DNA of 64,000 nt, from the NCBI GenBank assembly GCA_045617845.1, contig JAZLJL010000023.1, positions 29,263 through 93,262 of the forward strand, read 5' to 3'. This DNA comes from UBA1181 sp045617845 (GTDB taxonomy: Bacteria; Bacteroidota; Bacteroidia; Bacteroidales; Paludibacteraceae). Below are positions 25,846 through 34,678 of this stretch, piece after piece (positions within the stretch are counted from its first letter, which is position 1; every line of letters starts with the position of its first letter). Below the pieces are notes generated by a model. That model was given only the letters and a program-made list of their open reading frames with translations, was not told the DNA's origin and made no database searches. A program made the translations under genes and the position numbers.

Positions 25846-27977
25846 CACTCCTTGGAAGTGGCATTCGGAACAGTTATTCCGCATTGTTCTTTTCCCGCGA
25901 TTCGTGGGTGGGATTGGCTTTGTTCCTTGTGACAATGCTTTATCCCTCGTCAGGTCTCTGTGGTTTGTTCTGTTGCGTGACGGTCAATGTGTTGGCTATC
26001 GCTTTATCCTTGGATCGTTTTAAGGTCACGAATGGTTTGTTTGGCTTCAATGCTGTGATTGTCGGCGTCGCTGTCGGTTCATTGTTCCCGGTGACACTTC
26101 CGTTGCTTGGCTTGCTTTTCGCACTCTCTATCATGATTTTGTTGCTTATAGCTGGTTGGGATGCCTTGTTGTCGAAATATCATTTGCCTTACCTTGTGTT
26201 TCCTTTCCTGATTTGTCTATGGACAGTCTTGTTGTTGTCTCAACAAAGGGACGGGGATTTCCTTTTCGATTGCGTTTTTGATGGTTACGGGAGTATGCTC
26301 CCCTTGAACAGTCCTTTCCTGTCGTGCTTGTCCGAAAATGATTTTTGGATAACGCTGCCTGAGTGGCTCACTAATTATTTCTTGGGACTGAGTTGTGTTT
26401 TGTTCCGTCAAGATGTGATGTTCGGGTTTTTGTTGGCGGTGATATTGCTTTGCTATTCCCGAATCGCCTTCCTGTATACGTTCGTGAACCATCTCTTCGC
26501 ATATTTTTTGTTCGTTAAGTTGGGCGGCGATTTGTTTCACTTGCCATATGTGTGCTTCGGCTTCAATTTTATCCTTACTTCGCTCGCTTTGGGGTGCTCT
26601 TATTTGGTGCCTTCCTTCGGTTCTTTCCTTTGGACCATTTTGTTGGTGCCTGTCCAATTTGTCGTGGTCTATGCATCCACTAGGCTGTTGAATTATTTCT
26701 TCTTGCCTACATTCTCCTTGGCGTTTTGTCTGGTGAGCATTCTTTCCCTTGTCATGTTGAAGATGCGCACTTCGTTGAAGTCTCCTTTCTTCTCTTCTTT
26801 CTTGGAAAGGAATCCGGAGGAGAACCTCTATCAATTCCAGACTGGCGTCCGTCGTTTCAAGTGGTATAACTACCATCATTTCGATTTGCCTTTTTATGGG
26901 GCTTGGAAAGTGTCCCAGGGTGCGCATGGGGTTTATACCCATAAAGACGCATGGGCGGATGCGTGGGATTTTGTTGTCGAGATGGATGGAAAGCAATTCG
27001 GTGGGGATGGTTCCTTGGTGACGGATTATTATTGTTATGGCAAACCGGTATTGGCTCCTGCGGATGGTTGCGTCGTCGCCCTTCTGAATGAGGTGGATGA
27101 CAATCCTGTCGGTCAGTGCAACGAGAAGCAGAATTGGGGTAATTATGTGGTTGTCAAGCATGCGGATGGCCTCTATTCCCTTTTGGCGCATTTGAAACGT
27201 GACTCGTTCTTTTGCCAGTTGGGTCAATGTGTGAAAAAAGGCGATGAACTGGCGCTTTGCGGAAATACGGGGCTTTCCCCTTTCCCGCATTTGCATTTCC
27301 AGTTCCAGGCTTATCCCTTTGCGGGTGCGCCTACACTTTGTTATCCCTTCGTCAACTATATGGAATTGACTTCAGGGGGCAATGTGTTCCATTCGTGTGA
27401 CATTCCTGCCGAGGGAGTCTCCTTGTGCAACATGAACCATAATTCTTCCTCTATTTACGCTTCTTTCTTCCCTGGGGCGAAGTTCTCTTACGTGTTCGAT
27501 TCAATGGGTGAGGGGTGTTGGTCGGTCCAGGAAGAGTATGGCTATCGTTTCCTTTTGGATTCTAAAACGCATTCCAAGGCTTGGTTTTCCTACAAGGATG
27601 GCGTCTTTGAGTTCCAACGGTATGAGGGTGGTTCCCATGAGGCGCTTTATTATTTCTTCCTTTCTAATTTTAAAATGATCGATAGGGATGTGGACGGGTG
27701 GCGTTTGACCGACGAGGTGCCGCTCTCTGTGCGCCGGGCCGGATTCTTAGGCTATGTCCAAGATTTTTTCGCCCCGTTTTTCTCGTTCACGAATAATAGG
27801 TTCGTCGCTTCGAAGGAGGTGGGTGCTAATGGCTTTTCTTCTTCTGTGTCGACTGAAATTTTTGGAAGAAAAAATCGCCTTATTCGTTTTGTCACTAAAA
27901 ATGATGGCGCTAAATCTTTGATTATAAGCGTCGCTGAGGCCAAGCGGACTATGGAAATCCGTATAATTGCGGAGTGA
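25830..27977 (+). CDS. Urea-transporter-like membrane protein fused to M23 peptidase
   Basis: The 715-residue protein has two parts. Residues 1 to about 310 are a polytopic segment with the urea-transporter signature TNGLFGFNAVIVGVAVGSLFP and its pseudo-repeat FGFNFILTSLALGCSYLVPSFG. Residues from about 350 are a LytM/M23-like domain with THKDAWADAWDF (H371, D380), PADGCVVALLNE, LLAHLKRDSF, and PFPHLHFQ (H487, H489), followed by an unrecognised beta-rich C-terminal region of about 200 residues. The transporter would span the inner membrane and the M23 domain would face the periplasm. Such fusions are known in Bacteroidota; the joint function is not. Confidence 0.8.
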   Translation: MRDVLTLLGSGIRNSYSALFFSRDSWVGLALFLVTMLYPSSGLCGLFCCVTVNVLAIALSLDRFKVTNGLFGFNAVIVGVAVGSLFPVTLPLLGLLFALSIMILLLIAGWDALLSKYHLPYLVFPFLICLWTVLLLSQQRDGDFLFDCVFDGYGSMLPLNSPFLSCLSENDFWITLPEWLTNYFLGLSCVLFRQDVMFGFLLAVILLCYSRIAFLYTFVNHLFAYFLFVKLGGDLFHLPYVCFGFNFILTSLALGCSYLVPSFGSFLWTILLVPVQFVVVYASTRLLNYFFLPTFSLAFCLVSILSLVMLKMRTSLKSPFFSSFLERNPEENLYQFQTGVRRFKWYNYHHFDLPFYGAWKVSQGAHGVYTHKDAWADAWDFVVEMDGKQFGGDGSLVTDYYCYGKPVLAPADGCVVALLNEVDDNPVGQCNEKQNWGNYVVVKHADGLYSLLAHLKRDSFFCQLGQCVKKGDELALCGNTGLSPFPHLHFQFQAYPFAGAPTLCYPFVNYMELTSGGNVFHSCDIPAEGVSLCNMNHNSSSIYASFFPGAKFSYVFDSMGEGCWSVQEEYGYRFLLDSKTHSKAWFSYKDGVFEFQRYEGGSHEALYYFFLSNFKMIDRDVDGWRLTDEVPLSVRRAGFLGYVQDFFAPFFSFTNNRFVASKEVGANGFSSSVSTEIFGRKNRLIRFVTKNDGAKSLIISVAEAKRTMEIRIIAE

Positions 27978-28002
27978 TTACCCTGGAACACCGATATTTT
28001 AT

Positions 28003-28010
28003 TACTTTTG
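28003..28010 (+). promoter_or_regulatory. -7 element of the second AlkD-like gene
   Basis: TACTTTTG matches TAnnTTTG and suggests that the downstream genes are not part of the RRE/transporter operon. No clear -33 box. Confidence 0.4.
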
Positions 28011-28034
28011 TATTGTAAATAATCCGTTTTGGAG

Positions 28035-28703
28035 ATGATTTTTTTATATAACGAAGAGCTTGAGAATCAAATCAAACAGGTGAAGAAAATGCTTCATCTC
28101 TCGATGAATGGCGCCGTTTCGGAATTCATGTCTTCTTCCGGGCTGGAATATGGTTTGAATTATGGGGTCCAATTGCCCCGTATCAAGGAGTTGGCGTCTT
28201 CTTTGCCACAGAATGCGCTTTTGGCGCAACGTCTTTGGTTCTCCAACTGTAGGGAGATGATGCTCATGGCGACCTTGGTACAGCCTGTCGAATCTTTTGA
28301 CTTGGAATCCGCGTTGAAATGGGTGGCTGAGTGCCATAACATGGAATTGGTGGAACAATTGTGCCTGAATCTTTTCCGCAAGATGGATAAATCGGATGAT
28401 TTGTTACATTCCCTCATCCATGACGATAGAAAGTATGTGAAGGCTGCCGCCTATGTTTTGGCTTCCTTCCTTTGTAGGATGGATACGCTTACCGCTGATG
28501 CTGAATCAGATATGAAGTCGGTGCTTGAAGCGGATGTGTTTTCTCCTGATTATGTGGTTTATTCCTCTGTGGCTAGGTTCCTTCGTGTCTTGGCTGAACA
28601 AGAGCGGGAATTTGTCGAGAAGTTCCTCTCTGGCTTGGATGATGCCCAGGGTGGCGGCGTGGCATATGTGAAGGACAATGTCCGAACTGTTTTGACGTAT
28701 TAA
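28035..28703 (+). CDS. AlkD-like ARM-repeat protein
   Basis: The 222-residue protein starts MIFLYNEELENQIKQ. It has the AlkD-superfamily rhythm: YGLNYGVQLPRIKELASSL, LAQRLWFSNCREMMLMATLV, followed by helical repeats. The tryptophan-aspartate active-site motif seen in the 18156 AlkD homologue (NNWDLVD) is not recognisable, so it may be a non-catalytic DNA-binding relative. It is followed 7 bp later by the hemolysin III gene. Confidence 0.7.
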   Translation: MIFLYNEELENQIKQVKKMLHLSMNGAVSEFMSSSGLEYGLNYGVQLPRIKELASSLPQNALLAQRLWFSNCREMMLMATLVQPVESFDLESALKWVAECHNMELVEQLCLNLFRKMDKSDDLLHSLIHDDRKYVKAAAYVLASFLCRMDTLTADAESDMKSVLEADVFSPDYVVYSSVARFLRVLAEQEREFVEKFLSGLDDAQGGGVAYVKDNVRTVLTY

Positions 28704-28710
28704 TTTTTTG

Positions 28711-29343
28711 ATGTTTATGTTTGATAAGAAGAAAGCTGAGTTTGCTAATACGTGGACCCATGGCGTAGGTTTTGTCCTTTTTTGCTTGATGGCTATCCCT
28801 TTGTTGGAACGTTCTTTCGCGCATGGCTCCTTTGCCTTGAACCTGGGAATGACGCTTTTTGTGATAGGGGAAATGATGATGTTTCTTTCGTCCACCGTCT
28901 ATCATTGGGTCACTGACGCTACAGTGAAGCGCATACTGCGTTATTTCGACCATAGCGCCATTTATGTTTCCATCGCGGGGTCTTATTCACCGATTTTATT
29001 GTACACGATTGGAGGCACTTTGGGACACGTCTGTTTTGTCGTGGTCTGGTCGCTTACCGTGTTGGGTATCGTCTATAAGATTTTTTTCTTGGGCAAATAT
29101 CCTAAATTCTCCCTTGGGCTCTATCTAGCTATGGGATGGATGATCGTGTTCATTGTCAAACCCGTATTTGAGACTTTCCCTGCCATCAGCTTGTGGATGT
29201 TATTAGGCGAAGGTTTGTCTTTCACGGTTGGCACCTATTTCTTTTGGAAGGATGGCACACGTACCTATTACCATGCTATTTGGCATGTGTTCGTCTACTT
29301 CGGCAGCCTATTCCATTACTTCGTCCTCTGGTTCCTCGTTTAA
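28711..29343 (+). CDS. Hemolysin III family (PAQR/YqfA) membrane protein
   Basis: A polytopic protein of 210 residues with seven predicted helices. It has the family histidines: NTWTHGVGFVL near the N-terminus, LSSTVYHWV in helix 2, and YHAIWHVFVYFGSLFHYF at the end, which form the metal site of PAQR-type hydrolases. The N-terminus (MFMFDKKKAEFAN) is cytosolic. The last 36 bp overlap the 3' end of the convergent DUF4924 gene. Confidence 0.92.
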   Translation: MFMFDKKKAEFANTWTHGVGFVLFCLMAIPLLERSFAHGSFALNLGMTLFVIGEMMMFLSSTVYHWVTDATVKRILRYFDHSAIYVSIAGSYSPILLYTIGGTLGHVCFVVVWSLTVLGIVYKIFFLGKYPKFSLGLYLAMGWMIVFIVKPVFETFPAISLWMLLGEGLSFTVGTYFFWKDGTRTYYHAIWHVFVYFGSLFHYFVLWFLV

Positions 29344-29865
29344 CCAGGTCTTGTATTTTTGGGCGAGGACCGCAATGAGTTGACTGATTTGTTTCACGGC
29401 GACTGTCGTGTCGTTGCTTATCTCTTTCTTTTGGAGTCTTAACAATAGTATTTCGTATAGGGCTTGTAGGCTAAGCTCCACATCGTTCATCTCCTCTCCG
29501 GCACCAACTTTCTTCCTGAATTCGACGAGGAATGGTAATGTCTTGAAGAATAATGCGTTATATTGAATCTCTTTCGGTTTCTGCAACAACTCCATATGCA
29601 GGTCATTGAGGTCGTCCACCGTGTTCTTGATGAATTGTAGGTGCCCTTTCTCCTCGATGTGTTCGAGCTTCATCATCTGGATGAGGTTGTCGTACCATTC
29701 GCGCATTTTGCTTTTGGTCGCTTCGTCCACTTGATATTGGTCTATGATGATTCTTTGGATATTTTCCAGGTCTAATTTGTTTGCCCTTAGAATATCTTCC
29801 AATTGCCAAATGTAGATGATGTATTCTGCGATGTTCTCTTCTCTTTTCCTCTCAGCTATCAGCAT
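29308..29865 (-). CDS. DUF4924 family protein
   Basis: The 185-residue, mostly helical protein begins MLIAERKREENIAEYIIYIW, characteristic of a Bacteroidota-specific family without known function. It is acidic and predicted soluble, and ends in a run of negatively charged residues (NEEPEDEVME). It is the last gene of the mutL-S4-WG series on the minus strand. Confidence 0.75.
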   Translation of the reverse strand: MLIAERKREENIAEYIIYIWQLEDILRANKLDLENIQRIIIDQYQVDEATKSKMREWYDNLIQMMKLEHIEEKGHLQFIKNTVDDLNDLHMELLQKPKEIQYNALFFKTLPFLVEFRKKVGAGEEMNDVELSLQALYEILLLRLQKKEISNDTTVAVKQISQLIAVLAQKYKTWLNEEPEDEVME

Positions 29866-29886
29866 GATGGTAAGCCCTTTCGTTTG

Positions 29887-30414
29887 TTATTTGTGGTTCG
29901 TTTGGATGATTTTCCCTTTGGGTGATAGAAAGAATCCTTTAGTGCCGTTATGGTAGATGAACTGTTTTTGTTCATTGTCCCAAATTTTATTGAAGCCGCA
30001 TGGGATGACAGTCTTCCCTTTCTTGTCGATGACGCCCCAAAGACCTCCTTGCAGGTTTCCTTCCTTATATGCGTCGGTGGCGGAGCTCGTCTCGATTTGG
30101 GCACCTCGGTTCACCATGCAATATTTCTTGCAGAATGGTTCCGCCATGTCATATTGTGGTTGGATGACGATATTCCCTTTCTTGTCGATAAAGCCTATTT
30201 TGCCGTCTTTGACGATGCGTCGTAGTTTGCCGGAAAATTTGTCGGGCGTTGTCCCGATCATATAGACATCGCAATATTTTTCTCCTGTGTCTGTCTTGTA
30301 GTAGTAAGAGACACCGTCTTTTTTAGACTTTTCCTTTTCGAAAAATAGTTTTTGCGCATAGCAACCTTCGAAAGCTAAGCTTGCGAAAAATAGGATGGAT
30401 AATAATCTTTTCAT
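29887..30414 (-). CDS. WG-repeat exported protein
   Basis: The 175-residue protein has a signal peptide (MKRLLSILFFASLAFEGCYA) and two WG-type repeats: GKIGFIDKKGNIVIQPQYD and GGLWGVIDKKGKTVIPCGF, each about 25 residues long. WG repeats form solenoid or propeller-like surfaces that bind ligands or proteins. The Cys at 18 sits before YAQ, so a lipid anchor is possible but not convincing. It follows the S4-domain gene by 11 bp. Confidence 0.8.
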   Translation of the reverse strand: MKRLLSILFFASLAFEGCYAQKLFFEKEKSKKDGVSYYYKTDTGEKYCDVYMIGTTPDKFSGKLRRIVKDGKIGFIDKKGNIVIQPQYDMAEPFCKKYCMVNRGAQIETSSATDAYKEGNLQGGLWGVIDKKGKTVIPCGFNKIWDNEQKQFIYHNGTKGFFLSPKGKIIQTNHK

Positions 30415-30425
30415 GTTTTTACAGT

Positions 30426-30869
30426 TTATTCGTCGTCGTCGTCGGAAAAATCGAATTGGAAATCGTCGTCCAGTCCGTAGCTTGGCTCTATGTATTCCTC
30501 CAAGTCCCTTCTCTCTTTTTTCGTCGGACGTCCGGTTCCGCGGTCTCTTCTTCCGCTCGTGTTATATTTGCTTAATTCCAGTATTTGAAGTTGTTCTGGG
30601 GAGGTGACGTTCTCCATGAATTCGGGAACAAGTTTGGCTCCCATCCTGTTTTCTGTCAGTCCGATCACCTTGAAGGAGTAGACGACAGGGGGACGTTTGA
30701 TTTGGATGACGTCGTTTAACCTGATCATTTTGGAGGCTTTCACGTTGGTGCCGCCCATCATGACGCGTCCCTTTTTGCAGGCGTCAGCCGCTATGGTGCG
30801 GGTTTTGAACAAGCGTACAGCCCACATCCATTTATCTATCCTTACTTCTTCCTTTGTCTCTTTTCCCAT
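30426..30869 (-). CDS. S4-domain RNA-binding protein (Hsp15/HslR-like)
   Basis: The 147-residue protein has an N-terminal S4 domain: VRIDKWMWAVRLFKTRTIAADACKKGRV with NVKASKMIRLNDVIQIK, the pattern of heat-shock protein 15, which binds free 50S subunits carrying nascent chains. The C-terminal third has a basic segment (GRRDRGTGRPTKKERRD) and an acidic tail ending SDDDDE. The ATG overlaps the mutL stop (TAATG), showing coupling to mutL. Confidence 0.88.
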   Translation of the reverse strand: MGKETKEEVRIDKWMWAVRLFKTRTIAADACKKGRVMMGGTNVKASKMIRLNDVIQIKRPPVVYSFKVIGLTENRMGAKLVPEFMENVTSPEQLQILELSKYNTSGRRDRGTGRPTKKERRDLEEYIEPSYGLDDDFQFDFSDDDDE

Positions 30870-32788
30870 TATTTGAGTCCTTTCTCTATCTCTTCCGTAG
30901 GAATCACTTTGATGATGGCCTTGTTGTCTGGCGTGAAATTGGGGTCGGAAAGCTTGAACAGTTCACCGACGAGCGCCATCATCTCTTTCTCGCATAGGAA
31001 TCTTCCGTATGGTGTGGCACTGAGTTCAGCCATGGAGAGCGCCACATGTTCCGCGATTTGTGTCTTGAAATCTATGTGGGATTCCTTGAGCGATTGTATG
31101 ATGTTGGTGACGTAATCCTTTGCCGACCCTTTCTCCAGGTCCGCTGGCTTTCCGTTGATGCTGAAGGTATTTTTCCCGAGGGAAGCTAAGTCGAAACCAA
31201 TGTATTGCAGGTCTTCCAACGCATCGTTCAGGATTAGTGTCTCCGCTTCTGTCAATTCCAAGATTTCCGGAAACAGAAGTTTTTGGGAGACGTTTTGTCT
31301 TCTTGAGATAAGCCCCATGTATTGGTCATAGAGAATCCTCACATGGGCCCGGTGTTGGTCGATGCACATGAGCCCCGATTTCATCGCCGTGATGATGTAC
31401 TTGTTCTTGAATTGGATGTATTCGTGCTGAGCCTCTTCGGTCCCGCAATCCAAATCTAACTCTTTTTGTTCCGCCTGTGGTCCCTCTTCGAAATACGTCG
31501 TGCGTTCTTCCGTGTCGTCCTCGTCGAATCCTAATGGTTCGTCGTTAACGTCGGCAGGAGTGATGTCCTGTGAATCGGACGGCGACCATTTGCTTGACTC
31601 GAAGCCTTCGTAGAGGTTGTCCCATCCGATGGTGCTTCTCCGTTTGTATGTGTTGTGGCTTTGTTCTTGCTCGAATGGGTTGTAGGTCGGGTCTATTTGC
31701 ACTTTAGGCGCATTGACGGATGAACTGGCTTTGTGCGAGAATACAGGCAACTCGGATGCTCCTTCCGTGTCGAAGTCAATGCTTGGGGCGATGTTGAATT
31801 TGCCTAACCCTTCCCTGACGCCGGACATCACCAAAGGCCAGATGGCGCTTTCGTTCTCGAACTTGATCTCGGTCTTGGTAGGATGTATGTTCACATCTAT
31901 GCTGTCCGGATCAATTTCGAAGTAGATGAAATAGTCTGGGGAGGTGCCTGGCTGTAACATTGTACCATAGGCTTGTACCACTGCGCTATGGAAATAGTTA
32001 TGTTTCATGAACCTGCCGTTCACGAAGAAAAATTGCCTGTCGTTTTTCTTTTTCGCGGTCTCCGGTTTGCCGACGAACCCGTATATCTTCGCCAGCGTGG
32101 AGTCCACGTTGATGCTGAACAATTGGGTGTTGATGCCCTTCACCGTTTTGAATACGTTGCTGATGCGCTCTTTGTAGTTGCCCTTTTTCAGCGACATGAT
32201 GATTTGGTCGTTGTGGATGAGTTGGAATTCGATTTGAGGGTATACGAGTGCTATGCGATTGAATTCACGTTCGATTTGGGAAAATTCGTAAGCGTTCGAT
32301 TTGAGGAACTTACGCCTTGCCGGTACATTGAAGAAGATGTTTTTCACGGCGAAGTTGGTTCCTGCGGGACATGATATGGAGGTCTGGTTTTCCACTTTGC
32401 ATCCAGCCACTTCAATCAGTGTGCCGACCTCGTCTTCTGGCCTTCGTGTGCGCAGCTCCACTTGTGCGATGGCGGCGATGGAAGCCAATGCCTCACCTCG
32501 GAATCCCATCGTATGAAGGGCGAATAGGTCATCCGCGGATTTAATCTTCGAGGTCGCGTGACGTTCGAATGCGATGCGGGCGTCCGTTTCGCTCATGCCT
32601 TTCCCGTTGTCGATTACTTGGATTAGGGTGCGCCCCGCGTCTTTAATCACAACTTGTATGATGTCAGCTCCGGCGTCGATGGAGTTCTCCACCAACTCTT
32701 TGATGACGGATGCCGGTCGTTGGATCACTTCTCCCGCCGCGATTTGGTTGGCTACGGAATCTGGTAATACGTGTATGATGTCGCTCAT
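30869..32788 (-). CDS. mutL: DNA mismatch repair protein MutL
   Basis: This 639-residue protein coordinates mismatch repair after MutS. The N-terminal GHKL ATPase is intact: ELVENSIDAGA, DNGKGM, GFRGEALASIAA and TNFAVKNIFFNVPARRKFL. The C-terminal domain deviates from endonuclease-type MutL: the DQHA(X)2E(X)4E metal motif reads DQHRAHVRILYD, with Glu replaced by Val, and the CPHGRP motif reads TPYGRF. Nicking activity is therefore doubtful, although this may be normal in the phylum. The central linker (about residues 340-430) is acidic and poorly structured. It lies in an operon between the 90-residue membrane protein and the S4 gene. Confidence 0.96.
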   Translation of the reverse strand: MSDIIHVLPDSVANQIAAGEVIQRPASVIKELVENSIDAGADIIQVVIKDAGRTLIQVIDNGKGMSETDARIAFERHATSKIKSADDLFALHTMGFRGEALASIAAIAQVELRTRRPEDEVGTLIEVAGCKVENQTSISCPAGTNFAVKNIFFNVPARRKFLKSNAYEFSQIEREFNRIALVYPQIEFQLIHNDQIIMSLKKGNYKERISNVFKTVKGINTQLFSINVDSTLAKIYGFVGKPETAKKKNDRQFFFVNGRFMKHNYFHSAVVQAYGTMLQPGTSPDYFIYFEIDPDSIDVNIHPTKTEIKFENESAIWPLVMSGVREGLGKFNIAPSIDFDTEGASELPVFSHKASSSVNAPKVQIDPTYNPFEQEQSHNTYKRRSTIGWDNLYEGFESSKWSPSDSQDITPADVNDEPLGFDEDDTEERTTYFEEGPQAEQKELDLDCGTEEAQHEYIQFKNKYIITAMKSGLMCIDQHRAHVRILYDQYMGLISRRQNVSQKLLFPEILELTEAETLILNDALEDLQYIGFDLASLGKNTFSINGKPADLEKGSAKDYVTNIIQSLKESHIDFKTQIAEHVALSMAELSATPYGRFLCEKEMMALVGELFKLSDPNFTPDNKAIIKVIPTEEIEKGLK

Positions 32789-32797
32789 GTCGTTCCT

Positions 32798-33070
32798 TTA
32801 TTTAAGCCAAAGAATCAGGGCGATGATGATTGCCAACATGATGTATAGCTTGGTGTTGTTGCTTTTCCTTTTCAAGGCGCTCGATTTGAGCTGGGAGCGG
32901 AATGCGCCTCTAAGGTTCTCCGCATATAGTTCACCTTTGGCTTGGGCTTCTTTCTTCTTTTGGATCCTTTTGATACGGTTCTCACGTTCCTCTTTTTGGG
33001 GGTCGTAATAGATGTAATCGTGGTGGAATTGCCTGATTTTGGGTTGTTTGGTGAAGTCGAAGATTGCCAT
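32798..33070 (-). CDS. Small tail-anchored membrane protein next to mutL
   Basis: This 90-residue protein has a charged N-terminal segment (DPQKEERENRIKRIQKKKEA) followed by a single C-terminal helix LYIMLAIIIALILWL. It looks like a tail-anchored inner-membrane protein. It lies 9 bp upstream of mutL in the same operon. No function is known to me. Confidence 0.7.
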   Translation of the reverse strand: MAIFDFTKQPKIRQFHHDYIYYDPQKEERENRIKRIQKKKEAQAKGELYAENLRGAFRSQLKSSALKRKSNNTKLYIMLAIIIALILWLK

Positions 33071-33145
33071 GATGATTGTTCCTTTTTTTGTTGTTTGTCG
33101 CCCTTACCGAAGATGTTTCGTTGGTAACTTGTGGGCTGAAGCTTG

Positions 33146-33931
33146 TTATTGTTTCCCTTTCTTCTCTTGGGCGAATAACTTATGCGCCTCCTTTACCTCT
33201 TTGTAGAGTTTCGTGGCGAAGATGAAATCTTCCAAAGGCTTGCAGTTCGATTCGAATATTTCGTCCTTGTTGCCCTGCCATCCTTTTTCTCCCTTGCAGA
33301 TGAAAACGATGTTTTCGCCGATCTCCATCACCGAGTTCATGTCGTGCGTGTTGATGATCGTGGTGATGTTGAATTCGTGGGTGATGTCTTGGATGAGTTT
33401 GTCGATAAGCAATGACGTCTTAGGGTCCAGACCTGAATTTGGCTCGTCGCAGAAGAGGTATTTCGGGTTCAGCACGATTGCTCTGGCGATGGCGGCGCGT
33501 TTCTGCATACCACCGCTTATCTCGGATGGCGCAAGGTTGAGCGCATGGGAGAGTTCCACACGTTCAAGGCAGAATTTCGCACGTGCGATTTTCTCCTCTT
33601 CGGTCATGTCCGAAAACATGTCCAGCGGGAACTTGACGTTGCCCAAAACTGACATTGAGTCGAATAGGGCGGAGCCTTGGAAAAGCATGCCGATCTCTTT
33701 GCGGAGTTCGTTTAGCTCTTTCCTTTTCATTCCGGTGATGTTCCTGCCATCGTAGAGGATCTCACCCGAGTCGATTCTATGGATGCCCACAACGCTTTTC
33801 ATGAGCACGGTTTTTCCTGAACCACTCTGTCCGATGATGAGGTTGGTTTTCCCCGTTTCGAATGTGGTCGACACATCTTTGAGGACGGTGTTGCCGTCGA
33901 ATGATTTTATCGCGTGTTTTACCTCGATCAT
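33146..33931 (-). CDS. Mla-type ABC transporter ATP-binding protein
   Basis: The 261-residue ATPase has Walker A GQSGSGKTV, Q-loop MLFQGSALFDSMSV, signature SEISGGMQKRAAIARA, Walker B YLFCDEPNSGLDP and switch histidine NTHDM. SALFDSM and the permease partner are typical of MlaF, which powers lipid traffic between membranes. A C-terminal extension of about 30 residues ends in a basic tail. It overlaps the permease gene by 4 bp. MlaD-like substrate-binding genes are not in this operon. Confidence 0.93.
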   Translation of the reverse strand: MIEVKHAIKSFDGNTVLKDVSTTFETGKTNLIIGQSGSGKTVLMKSVVGIHRIDSGEILYDGRNITGMKRKELNELRKEIGMLFQGSALFDSMSVLGNVKFPLDMFSDMTEEEKIARAKFCLERVELSHALNLAPSEISGGMQKRAAIARAIVLNPKYLFCDEPNSGLDPKTSLLIDKLIQDITHEFNITTIINTHDMNSVMEIGENIVFICKGEKGWQGNKDEIFESNCKPLEDFIFATKLYKEVKEAHKLFAQEKKGKQ

Positions 33932-34674
33932 AACAGAAGTTTGGTTAACATGATGTCAAATAAGAGAATAAGCACACTACTGTTCACCACCGCGTCCGTG
34001 CTGGCCTTTCCCACTTCCAACGCACCTCCCTTGACTGTGTAGCCGTAAAAGGCGGAGACTGAGGTGATGATGAAGGCGAAGATGACGCTTTTGATGATGG
34101 AGTAGGGGATATAGTAGGGCGTGAAGGCATATTGGATTCCCGCCTCATAAGCGTTCACTGTGATCAGGTCTGTGAAGATGGCGACGCCGTATCCTCCGAT
34201 GATGCCGACGAACATGCTGGTCAACACTAGGAATGGCATGATGGTGACGAAGGCGATGATCTTGGGCAAAATCAGGAAATTGGCTGAGTTAACGCCCATG
34301 ATGTCCAGCGCGTCGATTTGTTCCGTGATGCGCATCGTTCCGATTTCGGACGCGATGTTCGAACCTACCTTTCCTGCCAAGATGAGGCAAAGGATGGCGG
34401 AGGAGAACTCCAACAGCAGGATGTCCCTTGTGGCCAATCCGATCAGTGTGTTAGGCAGAATCGGATTTTCCATGTTCTTGATCATCTGGATGGTGATGAC
34501 CGCCCCGATGAAGATGGAAATGATGACTACGATGGTCAGGGAGTCGATCCCCTCTTTTTTCAGTTCCTCAACGTATTGTCGGAAAAACATTTTCCATTTG
34601 TCGGGCTTCGCGAATACTCGATACATTAGTTGCGAATATGCTCCGACTTTCTCTATTTCCTTGAATGCGTACAT
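33928..34674 (-). CDS. MlaE-family ABC transporter permease
   Basis: The 248-residue polytopic protein belongs to the MlaE/TTG2B permease family: AVITIQMIKNMENPILPNTLIGLATRD, LAGKVGSNIASEIGTMRITEQIDALDIMGVN, then PKIIAFVTIMPFL and AFYGYTVKGGALEVGKASTDAVV. The GTMRITEQIDAL motif is the coupling helix region that contacts MlaF. It is encoded just 4 bp after the DUF1846 gene. Confidence 0.94.
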   Translation of the reverse strand: MYAFKEIEKVGAYSQLMYRVFAKPDKWKMFFRQYVEELKKEGIDSLTIVVIISIFIGAVITIQMIKNMENPILPNTLIGLATRDILLLEFSSAILCLILAGKVGSNIASEIGTMRITEQIDALDIMGVNSANFLILPKIIAFVTIMPFLVLTSMFVGIIGGYGVAIFTDLITVNAYEAGIQYAFTPYYIPYSIIKSVIFAFIITSVSAFYGYTVKGGALEVGKASTDAVVNSSVLILLFDIMLTKLLL

Positions 34675-34678
34675 TTCG

